Assembly (NCBI RefSeq): GCF_010015445.1
Contig: NC_053126.1
Coordinates: 6,855,249 to 6,919,248, forward strand
DNA from: Perca fluviatilis
Taxonomy: Eukaryota; Chordata; Actinopteri; Perciformes; Percidae
Length of the DNA: 64,000 bases
Reading direction: 5' to 3'
Shown in pieces: positions 38,227 to 54,037 of the stretch (the first letter of the stretch is position 1; each line of letters begins with the position of its first letter). The notes beneath the pieces are model-generated. The model saw nothing but the letters and a program-made list of their open reading frames with translations. It ran no database searches and was not told where the DNA came from. The position numbers and the translations under genes are program-made.

Positions 38227-41200
38227 ATGGAGGAGAAGAAAGAAGACGGAGACTCGGAGATACAGGAACACGGACCCGAGCACTGGTTCTCAAAATGGGA
38301 GCGGCAGTGTTTGGCCGAAGCGGAGCAAAGGGAGCCCAGCGAGGAGGAGGCCGACAACGACCAGGATAAACTGTGGCATCTCTTCCAGAACTCAGCCACT
38401 GCTGTGGCACAGTTATACAAAGGTTCAAACCAGCGCTTTCCTTTTCCTTGTTCGTCTACCTATACGTACATTGTCATTATGCATTTGGCTTGTTGGTTAA
38501 CGTCAGCAACCTGGCTACAAACCTAGCTAGCGTTAATGTGAACTAACATTATCGTCGATTTCGGTAGAATGCTAACTAGCTCGTTAGCAAACTCGCTGGC
38601 CAGTTAGCGATAACGTTTACAGCTGATTTTGCAATGCTAAATTTAGCTAGCTAACTGTGTTAGCCAGTGACAAAAAATAGTTAAGAACTCGAATCGGGTG
38701 TTATACACATGGTTCGAATGTTCTAGTTTGACTGACATAATTAAATGAACGTAAGTTAACACGGATACCTTTTGTCAATAAGATATCTTGTTGACACCAA
38801 GTTAGACAGCAGCGGATAGCTAACGTAACGTTAGCCAGGCTAGTTACAAAATGGCGATGGTAACAACAATCGTAGCTACGCGACATTCCCAGATGACAGT
38901 CTCTTGTATACTGTCAGTGTTCTCTGATATACCTGACGCGATTAGCTGTTGAAATGTGCTATACAGATATGAAGTTTACAGCACCAATGCATCCTTGTTT
39001 TTTAAACGCCGGTTTTCTGCTGAGTGAGCAGTTTGTTTAGCAACACGTAGCTAGCGTTATAATCACAAAATGGCGAGGATAGTATTGGTTTGTCTACAAT
39101 ATGCTACGGCTATAGTGCTCTCGGACAGAATACATTCCTGTCCATATGGACAGAGCTCGACTTGTTAAGTCTATCCATGTTTGACATGGTTTTGCAACTT
39201 TATTGCTGAGAGGGCAGTTAAGTGTGTGTCGGTTTTCTCTCGCTAAACAAGCTGCTGCCAAGCTGGCCATCTAGCGCTGACTGACAGTTATTTTTATGCC
39301 AAACCCTGTCCCTGCAATTGTAGATGCAAGACAAAATGGCGAATGAAAATAATCTTCACTTCAACCCTATAATCACAAAGCTGTTGTGCCCCTCAGATGT
39401 TTTATTGCCCTTTGGTCACATTAATCAGAAAGAGTTCTTGCTTTTAAATTACAGCCACATGTTATCTATAGAAACCAAACATATTTCCCCTTTCCTTCCA
39501 CAGACAGAGTATGCCATCAGCAGGGCCTGTCATTGTGGGTGCCATTTCAGAACTCGGCAACAGCAGTTACCAACCTCTACAAAGGTATCTAACGACATCC
39601 ATTTTCTCTCTATCCTTGATTTATTGCTCTGCCATACCACACCTACAGTTGTTTTTGTGCTTTGTATCATCAATATGGACTGTTGCTGGCTATCATTGTA
39701 CTTGTAAATGTAGACATGTTTTTATTGAGAGGCTCATCTAACAAGTGGTAAACAGACCGGGCCATTATCACTCTTATCAGTCTGTCATAGGGTTGTATGT
39801 TTGGGTTGAAAAGAAAACAGACTGCATTTTTTTTTAACTTGCCTATAACGATGTCAGGAATTCACTAGTGAAATAGGGGTGCATGGTTGTAGTAAGAATG
39901 AGATTGTACTAGACTTTACTTTACTCCTAATTTGGCAGTCTATCTCTCAAACTGGGCATAGAATTGCCAGGTGAGTAGTGCTAGCAGGTGGTGAGTAGTT
40001 GGCACCCTCTGGAAGTAATTTAAAAGCTGTCAGTTATGTTAAAAAAGAAAAGAAAATGCAGTACAGAACTAAAAGTAGAGGCATATATGAGTTTCTAATG
40101 GTTTCTGGTCAAGGACCAAAGCATTTTCACTGTTAAAGGTATACTACTTTTTTGCTATGCTTTAGAATAGATAATGAACGATTATGATTATTTTTATGAC
40201 GTCTTTCCCCATCGCAGAGAGTGTGGAGGCACATCAGAGAAGTTTTGATCGGGGCATCCAGATAGGCCATCAACGCCGTAATAAGGTGCGTCTGTTCCTC
40301 TGTTATGTTTGTTAATCCCCTCCATTCTCTTATATCTGGACACATTGTAGTTTTGACATTTAGGAACCAGGTGCTTACAGACTACATTAGGGTTACACAA
40401 CAGGGATGTTAAAGGGGGAGGAAAAACGCATCCACGTTTGTTAATGAAATTAAACCTTGCCTAATTGTGGATTGATCACTTTTCTATCGGATTGCAGGAC
40501 ATGTTGGCCTGGGTGAAAAAGCGCCGGAGAACCATCCGTAGGGAAGATCTTATCAGCTTTTTGTGCGGAAAAGCACCACCACACAGGAGTAGCAGGGCCA
40601 ATCCCCGGCTGGCCATGTTGGCCCCCAGCCGGGCTAATTCACCAGCCGAGACTGGCTCATCTGTAGAAGCAGACCTCCAGCCCTTCAGGGAGGCCATAGC
40701 ACTGCATGGTGAGTTAAGTGCAAGCCTGGCTCACAGCTAACACACCAGTGGTCATTCAAGCCACCTAATCAGATATGTGATTTACAACCCAGGAGGCAGC
40801 TACATTGTTGATAACACTTTAGATTCTTCAAAGTGTGGGTGGGACTTACTAATTCCACATATGTAATAGATTTAAGCTTTGGCAATGTACTTTAAAGTAG
40901 TTGTGAGATAAGGTATTTTAATATATAGATTTTTAAAAAAATTTTTTGAACTGGCTCATTTACTTATATACAGGTTGTCACCTGAATGAGAAAAAAACAT
41001 TGTGTTAAAGTCTAAGCACTGTGAGAGAGAGCCTGCTTGTCCTTTAGTCATCGTACTCTGCCACATGTGGCTCATAGATAAGGATAGGCTGTGTTGTGCA
41101 TGGGTGTGTAGGTACTGGCCAATGGTGAAAGAGGGCCTCACCTTCTTTGCGCTTAGTGTGTGAGAGAACCTCTCAATCTAAATCAAGTTTTTTTAAATAT

Positions 41201-42536
41201 GCGGCTGCGACTGTTTCCGTTTTGTAATTTGGTTACATTGCAGTATGTTGGTATTTCTGGTGTGCTGTCAGTGCAAATGAATATTCAGAACTTAATCTGA
41301 AGGTCCCTACATTTTAAGTGTAGCTGAGGTCAGGGTGAAGGATGTTAGGCATTTGGTGGTTTAGGTTACAGAAACACAAGTTCGGTCTGTGTAAGGAGGT
41401 TTCAGTGTGTCTCCTTTCTCAGTTATCAGATACCTTTTGCATTTCCCCACTGGTGTTTGTGTGTTGGGACAGGCAAGCTTATGTTGTAGGGATGTGCCAA
41501 CAAATTCTGGGCAGATGCCAATGTTTAAAATAACAATTTGGCTGATACCAATGTTTTATTTAGTTTTTTTGTTGTCATTTATTCCCCCTTTTGTGCCAGG
41601 GAAACAAATAAATATTCATTGTAAAAACAAAAAGGTCTAAAATGAGCACACATTTAGTCATAGATGGATAGATGGCAGACAACTGGGCGAATATTGGCCG
41701 ATATTTGACTGATAAATTGGTGCATCCCTATCATTTTGATTTACATGGACCTTTCTGTCAACTTCACCGTTGAGTCTTTTAGGCAATCGGATTCACGGAT
41801 TTGTGAATGTCAGTGTGGTAACACACATAAACGTGGTATTTCTAACAACTGTGTAAAACAAAACCAGTTGTTTCATTTTATATCCTCTAGGAAGATGCAC
41901 ATACCATCTTTCTGAACCTGTGTCGATGCCCCTTTGCTCAGGCAGTTGTCATTTGGGGTTATATAAATATGATGTTGACTATTGGATTGATTCACCAATG
42001 ATGTGCTTGCTTGGTGGTCCACTCAGAAGACTCCATCCATTGTTGACATATTTGCATTCAAAAACATGACTTGATGGGATGCCATTTTCTTAACGTAACC
42101 GGTAACAAGTCATCATACAAAATTTTGTATGCAGTAGCTTGCATATCTGTCTTATTTCTCCAACTGATGCACTGTCTGTTGCTGCTCTCTCCTCTCTATC
42201 CGGTCTTCTCCTTCCCCAGGTCTGAGTGGAGCCATGGCGAGCATCAGTGTGCGCTCTGGTGCTCCAGGGTCTCCCACGCATGTGAGTGGGAGCAGCAGTA
42301 ACGGAGGTGGCGCTGGTGTAGGTGGTTCTTCCGGCTCTGCACTGGTGTGCCGCAGCAGGCGTAATGGGCTCCAAGACGTCGACCTGAACACTTTCATCGC
42401 GGAAGAGATGGCACTGCATCTGGACTCTACAGGCTCCGCCTCTGCTGGAGGGGGAGGAACCAGGAAACGAAACTCCACCCAGTGTAGTGATGTCATCACA
42501 GACTCCCCTACACACAAACGCAACAGGATGATCTGA
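38227..42536 (+). CDS. HUWE1-associated protein modifying stress responses (HAPSTR1, C16orf72), complete
   Basis: HAPSTR1 binds the giant ubiquitin ligase HUWE1 and tunes cellular stress responses, acting largely in the nucleus. Five coding exons join in frame: 38227-38422, 39504-39584, 40218-40285, 40498-40708, 42220-42536; 873 nt, 290 aa (human 275). The start MEEKKEDGDSEIQEHGPEHW and the end DVITDSPTHKRNRMI match the human ends. In between are WERQCLAEAEQ, WHLFQNSATAVAQLY, RGIQIGHQRRNKDMLAWVKK, RRRTIRREDLISFLCGK and DLNTFIAEEMALHLD. The extra length is partly a Gly/Ser insertion (SSNGGGAGVGGSSGSA) in exon 5. The exon 1 donor, GTTCAA, is weak but fits phase and homology. USP7 is divergent upstream. 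Confidence 0.95.
41487..41730 (+). mobile_element. Short hAT-like MITE in HAPSTR1 intron 4
   Basis: TAGGGATGTGCCAACAAATT at the left and 'aaattggtgcatcccta' at the right form terminal inverted repeats around 244 bp. Flanking 8-mers TTATGTTG and TCATTTTG are similar, consistent with an old 8-bp duplication. Confidence 0.65.
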
Positions 42537-45500
42537 TCTGCTGCCTGCCTGCCTGTGTGTGTGTGTGTGTGAGTGTGTGTGTGTGTGTGTGAGGGGGTAG
42601 GGGGAAAAACCTTCAAAAGCCAAGGCTATGAGAGGGGGGGGGGGTGGATGGATGGCTTATGTGGGACAGACACTTGAATGCCTGGCTGTGCAAAAGAAAC
42701 CCGGGCTGAAAATGAGGACTTACGGTCTCAGTGCGGTCAATTCAGATGTTGACTGAATTCTATTCCTTGTCTCCTTTCCCCACACTATTACTACAAATCA
42801 CTGATCTGCAATCAGAACACTTAATGGGTGTGTGTGTGGGTTACTGGGAGGTCTGGACGACATCACGCACTCCTGAGACATCGCTACCGAGGAAAGGAGA
42901 CAACGAAAGGAAGTCGCCCAACTCATCCTGGGATGTGGACCGAGCTCAAAGGGGTGAAATGCACCGTGCTGCTTCACAAGCAGAAGCCACTCAATCCTTG
43001 ACACATTTGTGCCCTTCCCTCCCCTTAACCTCACTCATCCTCACCCACCACCTTAATAAGGAAGTGAGGGCCATGATCAAATCGTCTCACTCAGTGAACC
43101 AAGTTGCTCGCCAAATGTTGGACCCAGCTCGGTCAGAGACTCACTTCTTCGTCAAACAACCCACCTGTTCTTTGTTACTTTTGTCATTGCAGCTCTCAGT
43201 TGACGTTGCCGGTCAGTGGTGGAGCTAAATCACCCAGTAGGCGTACATCTGTGACATCATCCTGCTTCATCTCCCACTTGCAACCAGTTACATTTCTCTG
43301 GCTACTAGGTTGATGGCATGTAACTTTATTCTCTGCTAACTACTCTGCTTTGATTTAGTTCAGCCAGTCGCCCTTTCTTGTTTTTAAGTTCTTCAACCAC
43401 CAGTGTTAACTATCTAGGTTTGTTGCCACTGTGATAGCCAAGTTAATTTTGCATTCTTTCTCCACCATGTTTTTTTTGTTGTTGTTGAGGATAATTGAAA
43501 GCATTTTTTTTTTTTTCTTTGTGTATACAGCTTTTCAGACACTACTGACTGCAACACTCTCCTCCCCCCCCCCTTTACTCTAGTCTTATTACAAAAGCAG
43601 CTGCTGTTTTATGTGATCTTGTGATTATTCTGATGAGTTGCAATACAGACTTTTGCACTTAGCTTCCACCTCTAACTCATGCAAAGCTTTCACCTCTAAC
43701 TCATGCAAACAAATCAGCTCTTCCATTGTATCCCACTTAAAGCCTCGTCCAGCCCTTAACAGGCCAGCTTGAGGTCAGTCCACGCAGAGTTGCTGCTTGG
43801 AAAAAGTAAACCCTTGGTATGACTAGTCACGGAGCCCTCACACACACCTCAAATACTCTTCAAAAAGTATTTGATCAAGTTGTGGAGTGTTTCTGTGTGT
43901 GGGCTCTACTTGTATTCGAAGACTCAAGTCCTTCCCTGTCTGACAAATGATTTAACTTATCAGAAGATAATCGGTGCTGTAAAGAAAGCATAAATGTTTA
44001 CAAAGGTAGCGTTTCTCAACAAATCCAACAAGTATGCCAGCCAGTGCACACAAGACACTGGCTAATTTGGCGAGTGTGTCGGATTGGGTGTTGGGTCACT
44101 GTCTGCTTTTTGTATAAGGGGTGTGTGCATTAATAAGACATGGATGGGTTTGATTTTACTTGGTACAAGATGATGAAACTCGGATTGTTTTATTCTTGAA
44201 ATCGTCCTTCCATCCTTTTGTAATGGAGAGGAATAGGAGACACTGATATCACATGAGGCAGAAATTTGGGTATATTTAGCAGTTTGTGAAACGTATGAAC
44301 TGGTACTGATTTATAGGGTCTTAATGATTATTGGATTTAAATCTAAGCTAGTTTGTGGGCGTAATGAACTCAATTGTTGGAATATGCTTTCATTTAGCAT
44401 AGGAAGCTAACAAATGTAAATTGAGTTGTCTAGTTATCAAACCAATTATTATATTTCCAGCATTGAATAATGGCCAGAAAAAGGTTTTGCAGAACACTAT
44501 GTCACAGTGAAGTTGACCTGCCATAATAGTGATACAGTAAGTTGTCAGTGAGTCAAATACCTGTAATACCCACTGTTGCTGACTTGTGAGATCTCAATGT
44601 CCACCCACACACACACCACACGTTTTTGTTGACCTCTTCATTCCCCTTCACCTTTATGACCTGGAAAGTGGGTTATCTTTAGTTGTATAAAGCATGCCAG
44701 TTTTTAACTTGTTACATTTTGGTCACAGATTTCATTTTTGCGTTAATGGGTTGGCTTTTATATTCCTACATGATCCCTGGCTCGTCGGTGAAAGAAAAGA
44801 ACCGGGCTGAGATTCATTGCTTCTGTCAAAATTAAGAGTTCTGCGTTTCGGAGTTTGTACTTGCATACAAGTGAAACCACTTGAATTAGACTGACAAAAA
44901 ATGTCATCCTCAAATCGGAAAAGTGAGAATTGATTTGCTTTACGGAGAGCCTCTGATTACTGTCAAGTAGGGTCAACCAGTAATTCATGTTGAGGATTCA
45001 TATCGGTCTTGGTTTAAAACGGTATCTAAAAAAATAAATTGTACATTCTGGGTAGCTTCAGCTAGCACAGGTCTAGTGAATAATGTAACACAGGAAGAAT
45101 CTATGATTCTCCCTAAAACTCACATTTAGAGTCCATCAGAAAGTATGACGCTCTGGGTGTGCTAATGGCAGAATATGGTGTTGGAGATGGAGAAAATCCT
45201 GAGGACTGACCTGACGGCCAGTCCACACGCTTATCTTAGAGGAATGCATTTTAGTTGTTTTTTCTTTCTTTCTCCAGGCACTTCACTCGCTGTTTTGTGT
45301 CCAACACTCCACATTGGCATTGGTAGCATTCTCAACTGAAACCAAATGGTGCGTGTTGTTACAAATTAGTAGTTATAACCTCCTAGTGTTTCTGTTGCAT
45401 GACAACATGTCAGTTAAAGGGACGATGTGAAGTGTCTGCTGACCGGAAGAAGAACCTAAAAATTCAGACTATCAAAAGATAGCGCCCCCCCCAAAAGACT

Positions 45501-45830
45501 ATGAGCAGGACTGTGCCGTCTTTCTAATCCCACTGTTCAACCTGCAGTGTTGACCCCCCACCCCCCGGTTATAATAGAGGGGGCACTTTGTGTTTTTCTT
45601 TTCTTTCCCTGAGCCAGTCCCCGGCCTTCATCCACATTGTTTCAAAAGGCTGACTCGTGCCACATGTCTCTGGAGCCAACACTATTATCGGCTGTTTCTT
45701 GATACTTATTTGTTTGAAAAATAATAATAATAAATGGCTAATCTATATACTTAACATTTAATTGTTGGTATGATATATGTGGTTCACATTGTAAAATAAA
45801 TAAAACCATTGAGTTGCAATTGGATGGACT
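42537..45830 (+). other. HAPSTR1 3' UTR (estimated)
   Basis: About 3.3 kb without a coding exon follows the stop codon. It starts with GT-rich and G-run sequence (42555-42650) and ends at the AATAAA cluster at 45795. Extent is inferred from the absence of another gene and from that signal; earlier alternative ends are possible. Confidence 0.55.
45795..45800 (+). terminator. Candidate HAPSTR1 poly(A) signal
   Basis: AATAAATAAAA at 45795-45805 contains overlapping AATAAA signals, with a GT-containing stretch downstream and an A-run at 45841-45856. Confidence 0.5.
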
Positions 45831-46417
45831 ATGTTTCATTAAAAAAAAAAAAAAAATGGAGATTTGTCTTATTTGCTTTACAAAATTAATGTGGTTTCTA
45901 TGACATGTCGCACAGGCATTTTATCTGTTAACTTGTAGCTCTTTAACTTTTGGAAAAGTAGGAGTAGAAGAGGCTGAAAATGTTCATATTTCATGCATAA
46001 GCAAGACGTATTTGGTAGTTATAAAGGGGCCTCGGTGCTTTCACTGCACATATCGTTGATTTAGTTGACCTTTACAGGTGGGTGAAAAGAAAATACATGA
46101 GCCATGCATTTGAAATATTGTGGGACAGTCACTGAAGCAGGTTAGGGATATTGTTTCAGAGCGGTTGTTTGAGTTTGTGGTGACTTCATTTCTGAACTTA
46201 GTTATTCAAGTCTCACAAAAATGATGTTTAACTTAGACCAGCGTTAAGCCACTAGGTGGTGCCAGAGGATAGCAGTAGAAAACCCAAAAAGTAGAAACCC
46301 AAGCCTGCAAAGTTCTGTTATTGTAGTGTAGCATTATTAATGTCCATCTCTGAGAACTCATTCTGATGAAAACTTGAGTTTGTCCAGTCCTGTTTGTCGC
46401 TTTCTACTATCTTAAAG

Positions 46418-47006
46418 TAGGGTTGCACATGAAATGTGATATTGCGATATCGATATTAATTTCGATATTTTTAAACGTGTAAAATTACAAAAGTTACTGG
46501 TAAACGCATCAAAATAGACTCAATATACATAATTAAACAAGTTTTATTTCAACTGACTGTCCTATTGGACTGGTCCAACATGAATAAATAAGGACCATGT
46601 CTACAGAACAGGACATGTTTTACTGGTTGGACAGTATAAAATATATAAATAAAGAGAACAGGACACAACTTTTCTTTTGCTTTTCTGATTCGTTCCGTTT
46701 TGTCTATTTCTTCCCTTACACTGTCACTCTGTGGTAATATGCACACACGTGGTAAGCAACATAGGGTTTGTCACGTAGTGGACCCGTGCGCTGACGTGCA
46801 CTAACATGTCCAAGTGACACGGTAACTGGCCAATGAAACATGGTCATTATAGCGTTTCAAGCGGGCTCTAAATCAAACACAATTAAGCCACACGGCCAAC
46901 GGACGGGACACAGCGCTCCACAAAATAAACTAAATATTGCATACTTATTGCGACACTTTCGATATATTGCGATAACGATATTGAGTCGATATATCTTGCA
47001 CCCCTA
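46418..47006. mobile_element. Non-autonomous hAT element with exact 8-bp TSD
   Basis: TAGGGTTGCACATGAAATGT at the left and 'atatcttgcacccct' at the right are inverted ends, flanked by TCTTAAAG at 46410-46417 and 47007-47014. It is 589 bp. Subterminal parts are rich in cgatat/atatcg, like the element at 56819-57219. It inserted into the terminal bases of the neighbouring MITE at 47009. Confidence 0.87.
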
Positions 47007-47008
47007 TC

Positions 47009-47838
47009 TTAAAGGTCCCATGGCATGAAAATTTCACTTTATGAGGTTTTTTAACATTAATATGCGTTCCCCCAGCATGCCTATGGTCCCCCAGTGGCTA
47101 GAAATGGTGATAGGTGTAAACCGAGCCCTGGGTATCCTGCTCTGCCTTTGAGAAAATGAAAGCTCAGATGGGCCGATCTGGAATCTTACCTTATCTTACC
47201 TCCCCTTTCTCTGCTTTGCCCGCCCAGAGAATTTGGCCAACCCATGAGAGAGAGACATCATGGCTTTCAAATGAGCAAAGTGGCAGTTGGTCAAGGCCAC
47301 ACCCCCACACCCACACCTTGCCCCTCCCTCTCCTCCTCAAAAGCTACAGGCACAGAAATGGCACATCCTAAGGAAAGCTCATTGTGGGACTGGCTCTAGT
47401 GGCTGTAATTCTGCACCAAGGCTGAATTTCGGGAAAGAGACTTCAGATACAGTATTAGGGGACCACTAAGGTCTATATAAAAGAGACTTCAGACACAGTA
47501 TTAGGGGACCACTAAGGTCTATATAAAAGAGACTTCAGATACAGTATTAGGGGACCACTAAGGTCTATATAAAAGAGACTTCAGATACAGTATTAGGGGA
47601 CCACTAAGGTCTATATAAAAGAGACTTCAGATACAGTATTAGGGGACCACTAAGGCCTATATAAAAGAGACTTCAGATACAGTATTAGGGGACCACTAAG
47701 GTCTATATAAAAGAGACTTCAGATACAGTATTAGGGGACCACTAAGGTCTATATAAAAGAGACTTCAGATACAGTATTAGGGGACCACTAGGGTCTATAG
47801 AAAAGCATCCAAAGAGCACCATGTCATGGGACCTTTAA
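47009..47838. mobile_element. MITE carrying an internal minisatellite
   Basis: Terminal inverted repeats TTAAAGGTCCCATGGCATG at the left and CATGTCATGGGACCTTTAA at the right differ at one base. The interior holds a GC-richer non-coding segment and, before the right end, an 8-copy 46-bp tandem array. Confidence 0.82.
47437..47804 (+). repeat. 46-bp minisatellite, 8 copies
   Basis: Units begin with gagacttcag at 47437, 47483, 47529, 47575, 47621, 47667, 47713 and 47759. Each reads GAGACTTCAGATACAGTATT then 'aggggaccactaaggtctat' and 'ataaaa'. Variants are few: one C for T in unit 2, one aaggcc in unit 5, and changes in the last unit. Near-identity points to recent expansion. Confidence 0.96.
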
Positions 47839-48763
47839 ATGTTCCTTTTGGAGGTTTTCACCTCTAGTAGTGCTATTAAGTTTCTTTTTTAGATCACTCA
47901 CACACACGCATGTGACTCAAACAGTCCAGCCAATGGTTTCCATTGTACTCTCCAACAGGTGGCAGTAATGCGCCAACAAAGGCAGAAAAGTAGGACCGCT
48001 AGCTAGCAAGTAAACATGAATAAAAAAATTGTAAACAACTTGTTTACAATAAATCTCCACAGGGCACTTTAAAAGGTGCTAGCTAGAAACTTAAAGTTGC
48101 CCTGTGGAATGTTCATGTAAACAAGTCGTGTTTATATTTTTAATACCAATACAGTGTATTCTTATCAACAAACGTGTTGAATGCATTTCTTTCCTAGTGA
48201 AACATCTGTAAAGCCAACCTGTCAAATTGCAGTTTACGTCCACGTCTGTCCAGACTCATATAATACATGTAGTCTAGACTTGGAAGCAATTTAAAAAAAA
48301 AAGGTATTAATTGTATTTTTTGGTGACACATGGATGCTTCACACACACAAACATGTACAACTCCCACAGTTTCAAGGTGGGCACCCAAGATTAGTGTCAC
48401 CAACGTAATATGCGACCAAATGTCTCCCCTTCTGTTGAGTTATGGCGTTGAATAATGGCCAGAAAAGTTTTTTTATATATCCTCACTTCATCCTATTAGA
48501 CATTTGTCTAAAATGTTGTCATTAGCGTATACATTGATGAACAAACAGAAACTTGATGCCTCTGGTCGCAGAAGCATAACAAGTAGAAAGTTAAGTGGTG
48601 AGGCATTTGGCATTGTAGAGCACACAGAGCTGAGTCCATACATGAGGCAGATTTTCAAGCATTTATTATATTTATTGAATTGCTGCACTTTGTTTGATGT
48701 TGGCTCTGGCTATTGTATGCTTACAGAAAAAAGGCAAAGCACAGGGGTCTGTCCTGCACACAT
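47839..48763. other. Gene-free spacer with an imperfect hairpin
   Basis: No gene is seen. At about 48010-48128 a diverged inverted repeat ('gtaaacatga', 'cttgtttaca', 'ccacagggcact' against 'gccctgtgga', 'catgtaaacaag') suggests a decayed small fold-back element. Confidence 0.4.
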
Positions 48764-49868
48764 TACAGTTTTTTTCGATTGCTAAACGACAGTGGGCACA
48801 ACTGGAGTCACATGTGCAAAACTCTAACTACAGTCTGCACAGCAGCAGTTCATGTGGACCAAACTCTAGTTCATTTTTCATTGCTTGAACACAGTTTTCA
48901 AAACTCTACACACTTATCCCATCACTTTAACCACAACGTTCATTCAAAACAGAATAGATTTCAGTCTGGTGCCTATCAAACACTGCTGATTGCAATTTTA
49001 GCTGAAAGCCTAAGCAAGTGTCTTATTTTAAACTAGTTAGTGAATATATATGGTATTTATACAGAGAAAGCTCAGAAAGTCTTTTTTTATATACAAACAC
49101 CAAATAAGAATGAAACAATTCTACACTGTAATGTTTGAGAGAAACAAGTAAAAGAGCAAATATACCAACATGTCCAGGTAAGATGTCTGAGGTTATGTAC
49201 ACAGCTATAAAAAAAAGTGAAAAACACTATCTTTACAATAGTAAAACTGCGTTCTTACTGTTTTTCAGAAAGTAATGGAGGTGAAAGCAATAGAAACACC
49301 ACATTACAGTAATTTGTATTTAGAGATAATGCATACATCCAATGTGATGAACTTGCCACATGATGCTGGAGAGAGGCAGGATTAGTCACACTATTCGTTG
49401 GTACTGTTATGTACCTTTAGTTTTTTCCCCCAAGTAATTCCATAAATTACTAGAGACAAAATACTTTATTGAAGAAAACTGCTGATTTTTATTCCTTCTT
49501 GTTTACCTTATCTAAAAATTGGTATGCTATACAATCTATATTTTTTCCTTAAATAAACTGTTGAGTAGTGTCAAGTCACTCAAATTGTTCAAACTGTAAA
49601 GATGAAAAAGTTTGTAATTTCTGTATTGGTGTTTGATGCTAGTGTTTTTACCCTCAGTGTGTTCTGAGTGACAGTGTGTGTTATCTCAGTGAGGCCTGTG
49701 CATACTGTTTGAGACGTGTGTTAAGAGTTGTGTTGCTTTGAATGAGTTTTGCAGGTGATGTGAACTGTTTAGCTCAGGTGACTGTAGGTAGTGCAGACTG
49801 TAGTTTGAGTTTTGCACATGTGACTCCAGTTGTGCCCACTGTCGTTTAGCAATCGGAAAAAACTGTAA
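48764..49868. mobile_element. Non-autonomous DNA transposon with long terminal inverted repeats
   Basis: TACAGTTTTTTTCGATTGCT then 'aaacgacagtgggcacaact' and 'ggagtcacatgtgcaaaact' at the left is repeated inverted at the right end (49800-49868: 'gcacatgtgactccagttgt', 'gcccactgtcgtttagcaat'). Nearly identical arms exceed 70 bp, with weaker similarity further in. Both sides are flanked by ACAT. No transposase survives in the 1.1 kb element. Confidence 0.85.
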
Positions 49869-50688
49869 CATATTCAAATTAACATTGCAGTTTGATAATT
49901 TGAAACATAATGAAATTAAGTTAAGGAGAAAGCAAACGGGTTCTTTAACATTAGAAATAAAATGACAGAGATTAAAACAACAGAATACCTTTCACAATTT
50001 GCTGATAGGAGTGTGCTGCTCCGCTTCCCCAAATGAAATATGGACATGAATAACAAACATATACAAGCAACATCCTTAATCACAACTGTTGTTGCTATTG
50101 TTTTGGTCCATGCTGTTTACACAGCTCCACCCTTCACCTTCCTTTCATAGCTCCTTCACTTTCTCATCTTCACCTACAGCTGCTGTCAGAGAGTACTTGC
50201 AGCAGCCACACAGAGGTACTTGAGTTTCTCCACAGCACACTGACCAGGATAAATCATCACACTACATGAACATACTTGATTAGGTTCATCAGAAAGAAAT
50301 ATCTAAAACTTAACACCTGTAGATTGACGGTTTTTATCCGTGCCCCTAGAAGGCATCTCAGATCGGCTGGGATGGTAAACATGATCATTCTGTTTGCAGT
50401 TTAGTAAAGACTTTCATTGCAATTTGGAGCTGCAGACATACAAAAGTGCCTTCTGCAGCTATATCACATTTGATTCCTTATGTGCTTTTCTCATACTCAA
50501 AAACTAGAATCATATAAGGGTTCGTAATAGGACCAAATGTTTGTCCTTGGGCTGAGAAACTCAGGGTCTCTGGGAAGTGAAGGATAGAAGGTGAGCTCTC
50601 AGAGTCCACTTCTGATGAGCGACCCCAACCCTGACCTGGAACTGGTTGGAAAGGGTGTGGATCCTGCTGACGGTTTTGGGGGCAGGAC
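49869..50688 (-). other. Probable DCTN5 3' UTR
   Basis: This lies directly downstream of the DCTN5 stop (50689-50691) with no other gene. I did not find a convincing minus-strand poly(A) signal before the transposon at 48764-49868; the nearest TTTATT (AATAAA on the minus strand) is inside the transposon near 49488. Confidence 0.4.

Positions 50689-54037
<3,349 letters not shown>

Noticed and set aside
42090..42623. 177-codon open frame antisense to HAPSTR1 exon 5
   Set aside because: It mirrors the GC-rich coding exon and runs into a GT microsatellite; no recognisable protein.
47437..47804. CRISPR-like regular repeat array
   Set aside because: The 46-bp units are directly abutting with no unique spacers, in a vertebrate genome and inside a MITE; it is a minisatellite.
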